Source: Pararhizobium capsulatum DSM 1112 (GTDB lineage Bacteria > Pseudomonadota > Alphaproteobacteria > Rhizobiales > Rhizobiaceae). Taken from it: a stretch of DNA of 64,000 nt. Shown piece by piece: positions 44,874 through 53,691 of this stretch. Position numbers and translations under genes: made by a program. The notes under the pieces are model-generated. The model searched no databases. It was given only the letters and a program-made list of their open reading frames with translations, and was not told where the DNA came from. The stretch spans positions 1,633,001 through 1,697,000 of the forward strand of contig NZ_JAUSVF010000001.1 in NCBI RefSeq assembly GCF_030814475.1. The letters run 5' to 3'. The first letter of the stretch is position 1. Every line of letters begins with the position of its first letter.

Positions 44874-45782
44874 ATGATGATCAAGTATGAACGCCCGATA
44901 TCCTACGCCGCCCTGTGGGCGCGCCGGATTGCGCGGTTTTCCTGCGGCCTGTTTCTCGTGGCAGCCCTTGCCCATCGTTTCGGCCCGCTGACGACCCCGC
45001 ATCTGATCGCGATCGTGGTTTTGATAGCGGCGCTCGCGCTGGTCTCGGTGTTGCTTGCTGTCGTGGGTTTCGTGCGACTGTGGCAGATGGCGGCCGTCGG
45101 CGGCGTCGCGTCTTTCGCCGCCCTCGTCTATGCCGCGCTTCCCCTGACGGTCGTCGGCTTCGGGACTTATGTCTATTTTTCAAAACCCGCGATCTACGAC
45201 ATCAGCACCGATACGGTGACGCCGCCGGAATGGATCGAGAAGCCGAGAGCCGATCAGGGCTGGTTGCGCCGGCCGGCAACTGTTACTCCCCAGGACCGCG
45301 AAGCGCAGATCGAGGCCTATCCGGGCCTCACGGGCCGGCGTTACGACGGCGCACTCGACCGTGTTTTCCGTGGAGTGAAAACCGTGGCCGCCAACACCGG
45401 CATCCGGGTGGTTGCGACCGAAGGCGAGGAGAATGCGGAGGCCGATCTCGAAGATCTCGTGGTCAAGCCGGAGGCCAATGCCCCGTCCGACAGCGAGCCC
45501 GACAACGTGCCGATCCCGCTCTCACGCCCGAGCCTGATCATCGGGGATCGGCCCGCGGGCTTCAGGGCGTCCGATATCCTGCTGCAGGGCGAGTGGCGCA
45601 CCCCGATCGCCGGCTTCCGTTTCGATGTTCTGATCCGACTCCGCGAAGAGGCAGAAACCACCTTCGTCGATGTGCGCGTCGCCTCCCGCTACGGCCCGCA
45701 TGAACTCGGTCTTGCCGCAGGTTTCGCCGATCAATTCCTGCATGCGCTCGACGCCGAACTTCTGGGAATCGCGGGGGATTGA
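44874..45782 (+). CDS. DUF1499 family membrane protein
   Basis: A 302-residue protein with three hydrophobic N-terminal helices (about residues 20-110) and a C-terminal DUF1499 domain (about 150-290) with AYPGLTGRRYDGALDRVFRGVKTVAANTGIRVVATEGEEN and FRFDVLIRLREEAETTFVDVRVASRYGPHELG. DUF1499 occurs in proteobacterial and plastid proteins of unknown function. A second ATG lies one codon further on. It is followed by a RIME element. Confidence 0.85.
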   Translation: MMIKYERPISYAALWARRIARFSCGLFLVAALAHRFGPLTTPHLIAIVVLIAALALVSVLLAVVGFVRLWQMAAVGGVASFAALVYAALPLTVVGFGTYVYFSKPAIYDISTDTVTPPEWIEKPRADQGWLRRPATVTPQDREAQIEAYPGLTGRRYDGALDRVFRGVKTVAANTGIRVVATEGEENAEADLEDLVVKPEANAPSDSEPDNVPIPLSRPSLIIGDRPAGFRASDILLQGEWRTPIAGFRFDVLIRLREEAETTFVDVRVASRYGPHELGLAAGFADQFLHALDAELLGIAGD

Positions 45783-45789
45783 GAGTGCT

Positions 45790-45893
45790 TAGAGTTTGTC
45801 AGGGAAAGGGGAAACCGGTCTTCCCGAAAAGACAAACGGAAACAAAAGGAGCTAGAGGATGTCTGGTTCAATCTGAACCAGACATCCTCTAGC
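45790..45893. repeat. RIME element with a 20-base-arm hairpin over a stop codon
   Basis: The unit GTTTGTCAGGG...CCGGTCTTCCCGAAAAGACAAACG (about 45793-45838) repeats the element at 43526. It is followed by a hairpin with perfect 20-base arms (45851-45870 and 45874-45893) and a 3-base loop. The right arm covers the stop codon of the minus-strand DCC gene. It separates two converging genes and could end both transcripts. Confidence 0.8.
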
Positions 45894-46362
45894 CGATAAA
45901 CCGGCTTCTCTGCTCCGCCGTCGGCACCATACACTCCGCCTTCCGCCCGGCGATGCGGTAGCGGTTGCGAGCAACATGCCCATAGACCCAATCGCGCATG
46001 CGTTTCGGGATGATCCGCAAGACGCCGGCGAGCGCCCAAGGCATGCCGAGCTTCTCCAGAACCGCCAGTGCCGCCTCGGATTTCATGGCAATCTGGCCGT
46101 CGGTAATCACCAGATTTGTCTCGTAGTCACGCTCATCCAGACCGTAGTGGCGATAGAGCGCCGTCCCGAGCAGCGACTGCGCGGTCAGCATCCTGAACCG
46201 GCATTCGCGATCATGGTGCAGCACAAAGCGCGCCCAGGCCGAGCAGAACACGCATGTTCCGTCGAAAACGATGATCGGCGCCGTGTCGTCGAAAGCGGGG
46301 ACGGATGAATCGTCGCGGTAGCTGTAAGCCATGCGACCGTGCGCCAAACCGGTTTTGCTCAT
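45889..46362 (-). CDS. DCC family thiol-disulfide oxidoreductase
   Basis: A 157-residue protein of the DCC (DUF393/YuxK) family. The redox motif is FDGTCVFCSAWARF (DxxCxxC) at about residues 34-47, followed by GLDERDYETNLVITDGQIAMKSEAALAVLEKLG. Members are thioredoxin-like and may reduce disulfides in the cytosol. The ATG chosen overlaps the MBL gene stop (ATGA), which supports it; an internal start (MAYSYRD) exists. Its stop lies inside a long hairpin. Confidence 0.88.
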   Translation of the reverse strand: MSKTGLAHGRMAYSYRDDSSVPAFDDTAPIIVFDGTCVFCSAWARFVLHHDRECRFRMLTAQSLLGTALYRHYGLDERDYETNLVITDGQIAMKSEAALAVLEKLGMPWALAGVLRIIPKRMRDWVYGHVARNRYRIAGRKAECMVPTAEQRSRFIG

Positions 46363-47282
46363 GCCGCCCCACCCGGCGCAAGCCGGTAGTGGCCGGAAAG
46401 CGACGGTGGGCCATCGGTCTCCACCTGTCCGCGCTCGACCAGATCCTCGATATGGGCCAGCACTGAAAGAGCCGCCGCCCCGTGCAGCCGCGGATCGGTG
46501 CTGGCATAGATGATCTTCACCATCTCCGGGATCGACGTGTCGCCTGCCTTGATCCGCTCCAGCACCGCGCGCTCGCGCATGCGCCGGTGGGCGCGCAAGC
46601 CTCGCAGGAAGGCGGCAGGTTCACTCAACAAACCGCCATGGCCGGGCAGGTAGAGCCGGTCGTCGCGGGTGAGCAGCTTTTCAAGCGAGGCCATATAGTC
46701 GCTCATGGCGCCATCCGGGGGCGCGACGATACTCGTAGCCCAGGCCATCACATGATCGGCCGAAAATACCGTGCCGGTTCCTTCGAGCGCAAAGGCCATG
46801 TGGTTTGCCGTATGGCCGGGGGTTGCAAGCCCCGTCAGCGCCCAGCCGTCGCCCTCGATCGTCTGTCCGTCGCCAAGCACGATGTCGGGCTGGAACGCCA
46901 TGTCGGAGCTTTCCGCAAAGGGATTGATCTCGCCCTGGTGCAGTGGCCGGGCAGCCCGGTGTGGTCCTTCCGCCACGATCAGCGCGCCGGTTGCCGCCTT
47001 CAGCCGCCGGGAAAGCGGCGAGTGATCACGGTGCGTATGGCTGACGGCGATGTGGGTTACCTCGCGTCCATCAAGCGCCTTCATCAGCGCGTCAAAATGC
47101 GCATCGTCCTCCGGGCCGGGATCGATGACCGCGACTGAACGGCCGCCGACGATATAGGAATTCGTGCCATGGAAGGTGAAGGGGCTCGGATTGTTGACGG
47201 TGATGCGCTGAACGCCATCCGCCACCGGCACCGCCTCGCCATAGGCGGGTTGGAAATCAAGCTTGAAGTCTGGCCCCTCCAT
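46359..47282 (-). CDS. Metallo-beta-lactamase-fold hydrolase with C-terminal winged helix
   Basis: A 307-residue metallohydrolase. The zinc signature is ISHTHRDHSPLS (HxHxDH), with further ligands in GLATPGHTANHMAF, FSADHVMAW and YLPGHGG. The C-terminal 80 residues (ERIKAGDTSIPEMVKIIYAS...AHIEDLVERGQV) form the winged helix found in the LACTB2-like group, which includes RNases and thioesterase-like enzymes. Substrate unknown. A GTG at 47297 would overlap the cupin stop and is an alternative start. Middle gene of a cupin - MBL - DCC operon. Confidence 0.9.
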   Translation of the reverse strand: MEGPDFKLDFQPAYGEAVPVADGVQRITVNNPSPFTFHGTNSYIVGGRSVAVIDPGPEDDAHFDALMKALDGREVTHIAVSHTHRDHSPLSRRLKAATGALIVAEGPHRAARPLHQGEINPFAESSDMAFQPDIVLGDGQTIEGDGWALTGLATPGHTANHMAFALEGTGTVFSADHVMAWATSIVAPPDGAMSDYMASLEKLLTRDDRLYLPGHGGLLSEPAAFLRGLRAHRRMRERAVLERIKAGDTSIPEMVKIIYASTDPRLHGAAALSVLAHIEDLVERGQVETDGPPSLSGHYRLAPGGAA

Positions 47283-47293
47283 GCGCCGGCGCC

Positions 47294-47590
47294 TCACTTG
47301 TACTCGATCTCGATGAACGACATGGGCTCAGGTCCGGCATTGACGACATTGTGTTCCATGCCCGCCTCGCGCCGGTAGGCCGCACCCTTGGCGATATCCA
47401 CTCGCCGCTCGCCACCTGGCTCCTCCAGCAGGAACCGGCAATCGGTCATCGGCACGACGACGTAGCCGAGCCCGTGCACATGATGGCCGGTATCGGCGCC
47501 GGGCTCAAAATCCCAGCGGGTGATGCGCACCACGGCGTCGTCGACAAGAATGGTGGAAATGGCAGGCGGGCGGGCTTTGTATTGGCTCAT
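47294..47590 (-). CDS. Cupin-domain protein
   Basis: A 98-residue single-cupin protein: TRWDFEPGADTGHHVHGLGYVVVPMTD is cupin motif 1 (metal ligands in GHHVH), and GAAYRREAGMEHNVVNAGPEPMSFIEIEYK is motif 2. Small cupins of this type are isomerases, ethanolamine-utilisation-like or uncharacterised. GGAGA lies upstream of the start. Its stop is 11 bases from the ATG of the MBL-fold gene; the three genes run as one unit on the minus strand. Confidence 0.85.
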   Translation of the reverse strand: MSQYKARPPAISTILVDDAVVRITRWDFEPGADTGHHVHGLGYVVVPMTDCRFLLEEPGGERRVDIAKGAAYRREAGMEHNVVNAGPEPMSFIEIEYK

Positions 47591-47836
47591 CAGGGTCTCC
47601 AGTCGCCGGACCCTACTGCAGATTCGAGGCAACCGGAACGAAGCAGTGGCAAAAATTCCGCGGCGATTTTTCACGTCCCACATCCGCCGTTGCCCCGGCA
47701 TGTTGTATTCGGCAGCTATCCACCGCGCTTTGGCAGAATATGGGATGATGAGGGTAAAAACGTCCAAGAAATCGACCGAAAGCCGAAACTAAGGATTGTC
47801 GTGTGCCTTCGGCTTTGCTAATCAGGCGCTCGATCG

Positions 47837-47855
47837 AACGGCGTTGCGCCGTTTT
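47837..47855 (+). terminator. Small hairpin upstream of tRNA-Gln
   Basis: AACGGCG-TTG-CGCCGTT followed by TT. It ends a short leader-like stretch (about 47760-47836) that holds no visible gene; it could be a terminator of an upstream plus-strand transcript. Confidence 0.4.
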
Positions 47856-47886
47856 GCCGGAAACGAAAAACGTTTCCCGATCCTGT

Positions 47887-47961
47887 TGGGGCGTCGCCAA
47901 GCGGTAAGGCACTGGTTTTTGGTACCGGCATTCCCAGGTTCGAATCCTGGCGCCCCAGCCA
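47887..47961 (+). tRNA. tRNA-Gln (anticodon UUG)
   Basis: A 75-base cloverleaf with CCA encoded: acceptor TGGGGCG/CGCCCCA, D arm with GCGGTAAGGC, anticodon stem CTGGT/ACCGG around loop TTTTGGT (anticodon TTG), and T arm with GGTTCGAATCC. It reads codon CAA. Confidence 0.97.
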
Positions 47962-48044
47962 AGCATTTCATGACGATAAATCAATTCCTGGGAGCTATAA
48001 GCCCTCGCCCTTTCAGAAATAGACACCGAATTTTAGCAAATAGC

Positions 48045-48078
48045 AAAAAAACCCACCGATCTGCACCGGCGGGCTTCA
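48045..48078 (-). terminator. Terminator of the lipoprotein gene at 48118
   Basis: On the minus strand GCCCGCCGG pairs with CGGTGGGT around a short loop, followed by seven Ts, 40 bases past the stop of the lipoprotein gene. Confidence 0.7.
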
Positions 48079-48117
48079 TTGTTTTCTTGGGTCCGATGTG
48101 GCTTCTGCGAGCCAACG

Positions 48118-48543
48118 TCAACCAGCAGCCGGCGTCGGGGCCTTCGCGTCACCCAGGAACTGTTCACACCAGCTTGGGCCTTCCGCGCTGCGGTGGTCGC
48201 CTGCGACGTGGATGGAGCGGATGACGTAGTCGGAGGAGACTGTCAGCTGGACGGAGCAGCTCAGATATTCGGTGCGGGCAGGGGAAATGCGCTTGCCGCG
48301 CTTGCCATCCGGCCCCTTGGCGTATTCAGCCGGGATGCGACGGGTCTTGTAGCCGCCCTTCCAGGAATAGACCGTCGCGTCGCCGCTTTCGACATCCGAG
48401 ACCGGGGGGCCGAACTGGGCGAAGAAGGTGCCGGCGGGCTGGCCGTTCCAGCGGGCCTCGACGGCATTGCGTGCCGGGCCAACGGTGGTGCAACCGGCAA
48501 GCGTCAGCGCAAGCCCGGCCATGGTGATCATGCGGAAGTTCAT
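48118..48543 (-). CDS. Hypothetical lipoprotein
   Basis: A 141-residue lipoprotein: MNFRMITMAGLALTLAGCTT has a lipobox with cysteine at residue 18. The mature part has EARWNGQPAGTFFAQFGPPVSDVESGDATVYSWKGGYKTR and TEYLSCSVQLTVSSDYVIRSIHVAGD, with the W-x-G-x-P / FG-P-P pattern of small outer-membrane lipoproteins that resemble OmlA/BamE folds; that resemblance is weak. AAAGGGA precedes the start. A terminator follows. Confidence 0.8.
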   Translation of the reverse strand: MNFRMITMAGLALTLAGCTTVGPARNAVEARWNGQPAGTFFAQFGPPVSDVESGDATVYSWKGGYKTRRIPAEYAKGPDGKRGKRISPARTEYLSCSVQLTVSSDYVIRSIHVAGDHRSAEGPSWCEQFLGDAKAPTPAAG

Positions 48544-49007
48544 TTCGGTCGTCCCTTTGATTTCGTGCTGAAACATCTGTGCCGGCTCGCCGCAAACACC
48601 TGTGCGGCCGGAGTTTTCCCCTTGCCTCTAGCTCCAAACGCAAAGAAAGAAAATCACCCGCCGGCCACACTCCAGCAATTATTTGCAAAGGCGGTCGGCC
48701 TTATTTCTAAACCTCCAGAACCTCGGCACAGCGCGACAGGCTAATACCGCCGGTCGTGTCACTGCTGGCGCGAATGCGAGCGATCCGGTCGTCGGTAGAT
48801 GAGCCTGCGAGGCAATCAGTGCAGCCTGGACCCACTCAAGCGAAAGCGCCGAATTATCGAATGCTTCCATGATCTTATCTGGGCGCATCGGCGTTTCGTC
48901 CTTAACGCCCCATGCCGCGGCGACGATTTCCCCCACCGCCTGTCGCTTTTCATGAATTTGCCGCTTGTCTCCGGCCGGATGCTGTTCTATAGAGGCGCCG
49001 CTGGTCA
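48544..49007. other. 464-base region before tRNA-Pro with one doubtful short gene
   Basis: Upstream part carries the lipoprotein promoter. On the minus strand a 69-codon frame (48679-48888) starts MRPDKIMEAFDNSALSLEWV with AAGGA 10 bases upstream and continues through AALIASQAHLPTTGS; it looks somewhat protein-like but I do not recognise it. A longer reading runs through the tRNA complement and cannot be real. Confidence 0.3.
48679..48888 (-). CDS. Doubtful short ORF or gene remnant
   Basis: A 69-residue frame beginning MRPDKIMEAFDNSALSLEWV. The first 35 residues look like a helical protein, the rest is arginine-rich and unstructured. It could be a remnant next to the tRNA-Pro gene. No family recognised. 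Confidence 0.22.
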   Translation of the reverse strand: MRPDKIMEAFDNSALSLEWVQAALIASQAHLPTTGSLAFAPAVTRPAVLACRAVPRFWRFRNKADRLCK

Positions 49008-49084
49008 CGGAGTGTAGCGCAGTCTGGTAGCGCACCACGTTCGGGACGTGGGGGTCGGAGGTTCGAATCCTCTCACTCCGACCA
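49008..49084 (+). tRNA. tRNA-Pro (anticodon CGG)
   Basis: A 77-base cloverleaf with CCA encoded: acceptor CGGAGTG/CACTCCG, D arm AGCGCAGTCTGGTAGCGC, anticodon stem CCACG/CGTGG around TTCGGGA (anticodon CGG), T arm GGTTCGAATCC. It reads codon CCG. Confidence 0.97.
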
Positions 49085-49281
49085 GCTAGAAGTCCGATAC
49101 TACAGGGCTTTTTCATTCCCGAAAATATCTGAAAATTGTGCGAAGCCATCCGATGTCGTGATGCAAGCTGGAGAGTCTTTGCCCGGCATGGCATCGGCCA
49201 TGGGTGCCCGTTCTTCGTGTTTTTCCTCAATCGGTGCGCTTTCTCATATCCTTCAAGGGAGTTGGCCGCCTTGTCGATGAC

Positions 49282-49446
49282 ATGAACGAGGCGTCAACGA
49301 AGCTGAAGGCGCTGCAGGCGCAGGAGCAATTCGCCATCCAGTCGCTGTCGATTGCCGACAGCAATTCCGAAAACGTCATGCAGCTCTTCAGGTCTTTGTC
49401 TGCCGGGGAGGGCTGGTCGCGTACCGAACCGCTTCAGTCTCTCTAA
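49282..49446 (+). CDS. Possible small helical protein
   Basis: A 54-residue frame starting MNEASTKLKALQAQEQFAIQ, strongly helical and polar, continuing SLSIADSNSENVMQLFRSL. It reads like a genuine short protein of a rhizobial type, but no ribosome binding site is at the right distance; AAGGGAG lies 20 bases upstream, and an in-frame GTG at 49234 is another possible start. It converges with the LuxR-type gene and overlaps its last four bases. Confidence 0.4.
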   Translation: MNEASTKLKALQAQEQFAIQSLSIADSNSENVMQLFRSLSAGEGWSRTEPLQSL

Positions 49447-50126
49447 TCCGGTATCGCCCGGTCGATATGGGTGCCAATCAGCATCGCCACCAGATGCACG
49501 GTGTTGCGGGCGCCGAAACGTTCCTTCATGCGCTCAAGGCGGTGCTCCACGGTTCGGTGCGAGATGCCCAACGTGGCGGCAATCTCTTTCGCGGTCGCTC
49601 CCTCGATCAGCAGCTGAACGATGGTCTCGTCGGCAACATCGAGCTTTTCGTTGCGTGCCGGCGGGTTGAGCAGGAACTGGGCATAGGAGGAAGAGATGAT
49701 CCATTCCGGCCGGTCGGTATTCTTCTGCGGCAGCAGGATTCGGTCATAGCCGAGTTTGACGCCGAGAAGCTTGGTCTTGACCAGTTCCAGGGCCGGCTGC
49801 TGGCGCGCCAGCACATCCTTTAGCCGCGGAATGACCGCCTGCTCCATATAGGCGCGGTCCTTGAACTCGCCGATCCGACAATCAGCAAAGATCTTGTTGA
49901 GGTTAAGCACGCGCGTGATGAAGCCGGAATGACGGATCGTCTTCATGTGCCAGTTGAGCGGATTGTCTCCCTCGATAGTGAACACTGTCAGCCGCATCTT
50001 GATGCTGAGCTTATCAAACACACCACGATAGATATCCTCGGCCGCCGCCGGCTTTTCCGGAACGGTTTTCAGCCATTCGTCCAGCATGGTGCGCGTCACG
50101 ACATTGAAGGACGTTTCTTTTGACAT
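49443..50126 (-). CDS. LuxR-type helix-turn-helix regulator
   Basis: A 227-residue transcription factor. The C-terminal LuxR domain is ADETIVQLLIEGATAKEIAATLGISHRTVEHRLERMKERFGARN (about residues 165-210). The N-terminal part (20-150) is a PAS-like sensor with VFTIEGDNPLNWHMKTIRHSGFITRVLNLNKIFADCRIGEF; it lacks the acyl-homoserine-lactone motifs of quorum sensors. The start MSKETSFNV was chosen; a longer reading lacks support. An AT-rich imperfect dyad (50141-50157) just upstream could be its own site. Signal and targets are unknown. Confidence 0.87.
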   Translation of the reverse strand: MSKETSFNVVTRTMLDEWLKTVPEKPAAAEDIYRGVFDKLSIKMRLTVFTIEGDNPLNWHMKTIRHSGFITRVLNLNKIFADCRIGEFKDRAYMEQAVIPRLKDVLARQQPALELVKTKLLGVKLGYDRILLPQKNTDRPEWIISSSYAQFLLNPPARNEKLDVADETIVQLLIEGATAKEIAATLGISHRTVEHRLERMKERFGARNTVHLVAMLIGTHIDRAIPD

Positions 50127-50140
50127 TCCGAAACAATCAA

Positions 50141-50157
50141 CCCTTAAAATTTTAGGG
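50141..50157. promoter_or_regulatory. AT-rich dyad upstream of the LuxR-type gene
   Basis: TAAAATTTTA, a perfect 10-base palindrome flanked by CCCT and GGG, lies 15-31 bases upstream of the start codon; its position suits autoregulation. Weak evidence. Confidence 0.3.
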
Positions 50158-50335
50158 AATACAACGGAAGGTCGCAGAAATTGCAAGAGGGTAAAAATAC
50201 CCTGTACGGCGTCTTCTCTTTATAATTGCTTGGAAAATTCGATCTTTCCGGTTTTATTTTTTAGCTGGTCGTTATTTGTTTCTGGACCTTGCTAAATTAG
50301 AAATTGCATGAAATTCGGTGGCCGCTCAACGAGAA

Positions 50336-50359
50336 ATCCCGCGGACGAGGCCGCGGGAT
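50336..50359 (-). terminator. Terminator of the cysHDN operon
   Basis: ATCCCGCGG and CCGCGGGAT pair perfectly around a 6-base loop, 30 bases past the cysN stop on the minus strand. Confidence 0.65.
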
Positions 50360-50389
50360 CGTTTTGCAACGTTTATTTCCGGCAAACAA

Positions 50390-51928
50390 TCAGCCGTCGA
50401 TATCGCCGAGGATTTCGGCGGCCTTGCCGGCGGAGATGCGGCGAACTTCCGCTTCCTCGCGGCGGCTGGCGAAGAGTTCGCTAGCCAGGATCTTGTCGGC
50501 GAGATCGGCGGGCAGCGACAGCAGCACGCGGGTATCGTCCGTATGGATGCCGGCCAGCGCCGAACGCTTGGCTGTGATCATGCCGCCAGCCACCGTGTTG
50601 TTGGTGTCGGGGTCGATCAGGATGAAGGCGCCGGTGGTTCGGTTCTGCTCATAGGAGTCGAACACGGCCTGCTCGTCGAAGGAGAGATGCACCTTGCCGA
50701 TGGCGTTCATGCCAAGGCCATCCGTGTGATGGCTCCATTTGCCGTTCTTCAGGTCGAGCTGGCTCGATGGCTGAACAGTGACGCGCTGGCGGCGCGAACC
50801 GCTCTTCAGCCAGTAGCGCTTGCCGGGCTGGATGCCATCCGGCTGCAGCGCGACGATCTGGGCATCGAAGGCGAGGCCGGTCTGCGGCTGCGCATCGATC
50901 GAGACAATCATGTCGCCGCGCGAGACGTCCACCTGACGGTCGAGAACCAGCGTGATCGCGTCACCTGCAACGGCGGCGTTGCGCACGAGGTCGAAGGTAA
51001 CGATCTTGGTGACGTTGGCCACCATGCCCGAGGGCAGGATGACGACGCTGTCACCGGGCTTCACGGCGCCACCGGCAACCGTGCCCTGATAGCCACGGAA
51101 ACTTTCACCGGGACGCGAGACGCGCTGCACCGGCAGGCGGAAGCCGACCGTCTGGGCCGAGCGTACGGTTGCCAGTTCCAGCACTTCGACCAGCGTCGGC
51201 CCTTCGTACCAGGGCATGGAAGCCTTGCCGTCGTAAACGACATTCTCGCCCTTCAGCGCCGAAACCGGGATCGCGGTAATCTGGCGCACGCCGAGCGACA
51301 GCGCCAGTTCACGGAACTCGTGGCTGATCGCATCGAAACGGGCGCGGTCGTAGCCGGTCAAGTCGATCTTGTTGACGGCGAGAACGAACTGCTTGATGCC
51401 CATCAGTGTCGCGATGGTCGCGTGGCGGCGAGTCTGTTCGAGCAGGCCGACGCGCGCGTCGACCAGCAGCACGGCGAGATCGGCAGTCGAGGCGCCGGTT
51501 GCCATGTTGCGGGTGTACTGCTCATGGCCGGGGGTGTCGGCGACGATGAAGGCGCGCTTGTCGGTGGCGAAATAACGATAGGCGACATCAATGGTGATGC
51601 CTTGTTCGCGTTCGGCCTGCAGACCGTCGAGCAGCAGTGCGAAATCGGGCAGGCCGAGATCGTTCTGCTTGCCGCTGTCGCGGCGCAGCGTTGCCGCCTG
51701 ATCTTCCTTGACGGCCTTGGTGTCCCAGAGCAGTCGGCCGATCAGGGTCGACTTGCCGTCATCGACGCTGCCGCAGGTGATGAGGCGCAGCGGACGCGTG
51801 TCGCGGGGCTGGCGCTGGGCATCAACAGCCGGGAAGGCGCTGATGTTGGCAGTGCCTGTTTCGATCGCTGCGGTCTGTTCAGCTGTAGCTTGTCCAGTCG
51901 AAGAATGGGCGGTAGCGGAAACAGTCAT
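50390..51928 (-). CDS. cysN: Sulfate adenylyltransferase large subunit
   Basis: A 512-residue GTPase subunit of ATP sulfurylase, making APS from sulfate and ATP with CysD. The GTPase motifs are GSVDDGKSTLIGRLLWD (P loop), DTPGHEQYTRNMATGAS (G3) and LAVNKIDL (G4). No APS-kinase domain is fused, so it differs from NodQ/CysNC; this fits an APS-reducing pathway with the CysH present here. Its start overlaps the cysD stop (TGATG). Last gene of the cysH-cysD-cysN operon. Confidence 0.96.
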   Translation of the reverse strand: MTVSATAHSSTGQATAEQTAAIETGTANISAFPAVDAQRQPRDTRPLRLITCGSVDDGKSTLIGRLLWDTKAVKEDQAATLRRDSGKQNDLGLPDFALLLDGLQAEREQGITIDVAYRYFATDKRAFIVADTPGHEQYTRNMATGASTADLAVLLVDARVGLLEQTRRHATIATLMGIKQFVLAVNKIDLTGYDRARFDAISHEFRELALSLGVRQITAIPVSALKGENVVYDGKASMPWYEGPTLVEVLELATVRSAQTVGFRLPVQRVSRPGESFRGYQGTVAGGAVKPGDSVVILPSGMVANVTKIVTFDLVRNAAVAGDAITLVLDRQVDVSRGDMIVSIDAQPQTGLAFDAQIVALQPDGIQPGKRYWLKSGSRRQRVTVQPSSQLDLKNGKWSHHTDGLGMNAIGKVHLSFDEQAVFDSYEQNRTTGAFILIDPDTNNTVAGGMITAKRSALAGIHTDDTRVLLSLPADLADKILASELFASRREEAEVRRISAGKAAEILGDIDG

Positions 51929-52881
51929 CAGAAGTATCCTTCGCGTTTTTTCTTTTCCATCGAGCCGGATTGGTCACGGTCGATGGCGCGGCCCTGACGT
52001 TCGGAAACGGTCGCGGTTTCAAGCTCGGAGATGATGTCGTGGAGGGTGGTCGCCTCGGAGCGGATGGCGCCGGTGAGCGGGAAGCAGCCGAGCGTGCGGA
52101 AGCGGATGACTTCCTCGCGCTTGGTCTCGCCGGGCAGCAGTTCGAGGCGCGGATCTTCCGCAAGGATCATCATGCCATCGCGCTCGACGACCGGGCGCTT
52201 CTTGGCGAAGTACAAGGGTACAATCGGGATTTCCTCGGCCTGAATGTAGCGCCAGATATCGACTTCGGTCCAGTTCGACAGCGGGAATGCGCGCACGCTT
52301 TCGCCCTTGCGGATCATGCCGTTGTAGATGTTCCAGAGTTCCGGGCGCTGGTTGCGCGGGTCCCAGCGATGGTCGGGCGTGCGGAAGGAGTAGATGCGCT
52401 CCTTGGCGCGGCTCGCTTCCTCGTCGCGGCGGGCGCCACCGAAGGCCGCATCATAACCGCCGGCATCGAGCGCCTGCCGAAGCGCTTCCGTCTTCATGAT
52501 ATCGGTATAAAGAGCCGAACCATGGCTGAACGGCGTGATGTTCTCGGCCGCGCCGCGCGGGTTCTTGTGTTCGACCAGATCGAGATCATAGCGCTTCACG
52601 ATCTCGTCGCGGAAGGCGATCATCTCGGCAAACTTCCAGCCCGTGTTGACGTGCAACAGCGGGAAGGGCACGCGGCCGGGATAAAAGGCTTTTCGCGCGA
52701 GATGCAGCAGCACGGCGGAATCCTTGCCGACCGAATAGAGCATGACGGGCTTGTCGAACTCGGCGGCCACTTCGCGGAAGATGTGGATCGCCTCGTTCTC
52801 CAGCGCCTTCAGGTGCGGATCGAGAGGTGTTTTCGAGGTCTGCGGATTGTGCAGTTCCGTTTCCGGAAGGGTCAGCGGCAT
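51928..52881 (-). CDS. cysD: Sulfate adenylyltransferase small subunit
   Basis: A 317-residue catalytic subunit of ATP sulfurylase (PP-loop ATPase fold). The PP-loop is [41 protein letters not shown] (SVGKDS; here with HVNTGWKF). Other family regions are [21 protein letters not shown] and [15 protein letters not shown]. It lies between cysH and cysN, overlapping cysN by one base and 42 bases after cysH. Confidence 0.96.
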   Translation of the reverse strand: MPLTLPETELHNPQTSKTPLDPHLKALENEAIHIFREVAAEFDKPVMLYSVGKDSAVLLHLARKAFYPGRVPFPLLHVNTGWKFAEMIAFRDEIVKRYDLDLVEHKNPRGAAENITPFSHGSALYTDIMKTEALRQALDAGGYDAAFGGARRDEEASRAKERIYSFRTPDHRWDPRNQRPELWNIYNGMIRKGESVRAFPLSNWTEVDIWRYIQAEEIPIVPLYFAKKRPVVERDGMMILAEDPRLELLPGETKREEVIRFRTLGCFPLTGAIRSEATTLHDIISELETATVSERQGRAIDRDQSGSMEKKKREGYF

Positions 52882-52923
52882 TTCAAGTCTCCGGGAGTAT
52901 CTTGGGAGGCGAGGTTCGCGCGG

Positions 52924-53691
52924 TTATCGCGCGATGCTGCTCGCGGGAAGGGGTGATTGCGGGATGGCGGAGGCAGCTTCCGCGACGTGAAGGCCGCATT
53001 CGCGCTTCTCGTCGTTTTCCCACCACCAGCGGCCGGCGCGTTCAGGTTCGCCCGGCTTGATGGCACGGGTACAGGGCTCGCAGCCGATCGAGGGGTAACC
53101 GCGCTTGTGCAGCGGATTGACCGGGATGTTTTCGGCAGCGACATGCGCCGCCATCACCTCGTTCGACCAGTCGGCCAGCGGGTTGACCTTTATCATGCCA
53201 CGTTCAAGGTCGGCCTCTGCAAATGGCGTTTCCGCACGGTTGCCGGACTGGCCACGACGCAGGCCGGTGATCCAGAAGGATGCCCCTTCGAGTGCGCGCG
53301 CCAGCGGCTTCAGCTTGCGCACGCCGCAACAGGCGTGGCGCGCTTCGACGCTGTCGTAGAAGCCGTTAAGGCCATACTTGGCGGCATAGGCGTCGATATC
53401 GTCCTGCTCCGGATGGAAGCGGCGTATGAGGATGCCGTAGGTTTCTTCGGTCTTGTCGATCAGCGCCACGGTCTCGTTGAACAGGCGACCGGTTTCGAGC
53501 GTCGAGACTTCGATGTCGTGACGACCGGTAGCAATGGCCGCGGTGATCACCTGATCCTCGATGCCGAGGCTGGTAGTGAAGACGGACTTGCCTTCCAGAC
53601 TGGCGACAACAGCCAAGCGACCGGAGAGGTCGAGGCCTTCAAGCTCAAGGCTCAGTGCCTTTGCGGCGATTTCAAGCGGATGCGATGCCAT
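52924..53691 (-). CDS. cysH: Adenylyl-sulfate reductase (CysH, APS type)
   Basis: A 255-residue thioredoxin-dependent reductase making sulfite. Its cysteines form the iron-sulfur signature of APS reductases, CC in HACCGVRKLKPL and CxxC in CEPCTRAI, in addition to the catalytic cysteine of the ECGLHV tail. This marks it as using APS rather than PAPS, as is known for Rhizobiaceae. PP-loop-like regions TTSLGIEDQV and ETGRLFNET are present. First gene of the operon; the 394 bases upstream are AT-rich and hold its promoter. Confidence 0.94.
   Translation of the reverse strand: MASHPLEIAAKALSLELEGLDLSGRLAVVASLEGKSVFTTSLGIEDQVITAAIATGRHDIEVSTLETGRLFNETVALIDKTEETYGILIRRFHPEQDDIDAYAAKYGLNGFYDSVEARHACCGVRKLKPLARALEGASFWITGLRRGQSGNRAETPFAEADLERGMIKVNPLADWSNEVMAAHVAAENIPVNPLHKRGYPSIGCEPCTRAIKPGEPERAGRWWWENDEKRECGLHVAEAASAIPQSPLPASSIAR

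Noticed and set aside
48679..49230. Frame of 183 codons on the minus strand
   Set aside because: Its middle is the complement of tRNA-Pro (the SERIRTSDPHVPNVVRYQTALHS type of artefact). Only the last 69 codons were kept as a doubtful ORF.
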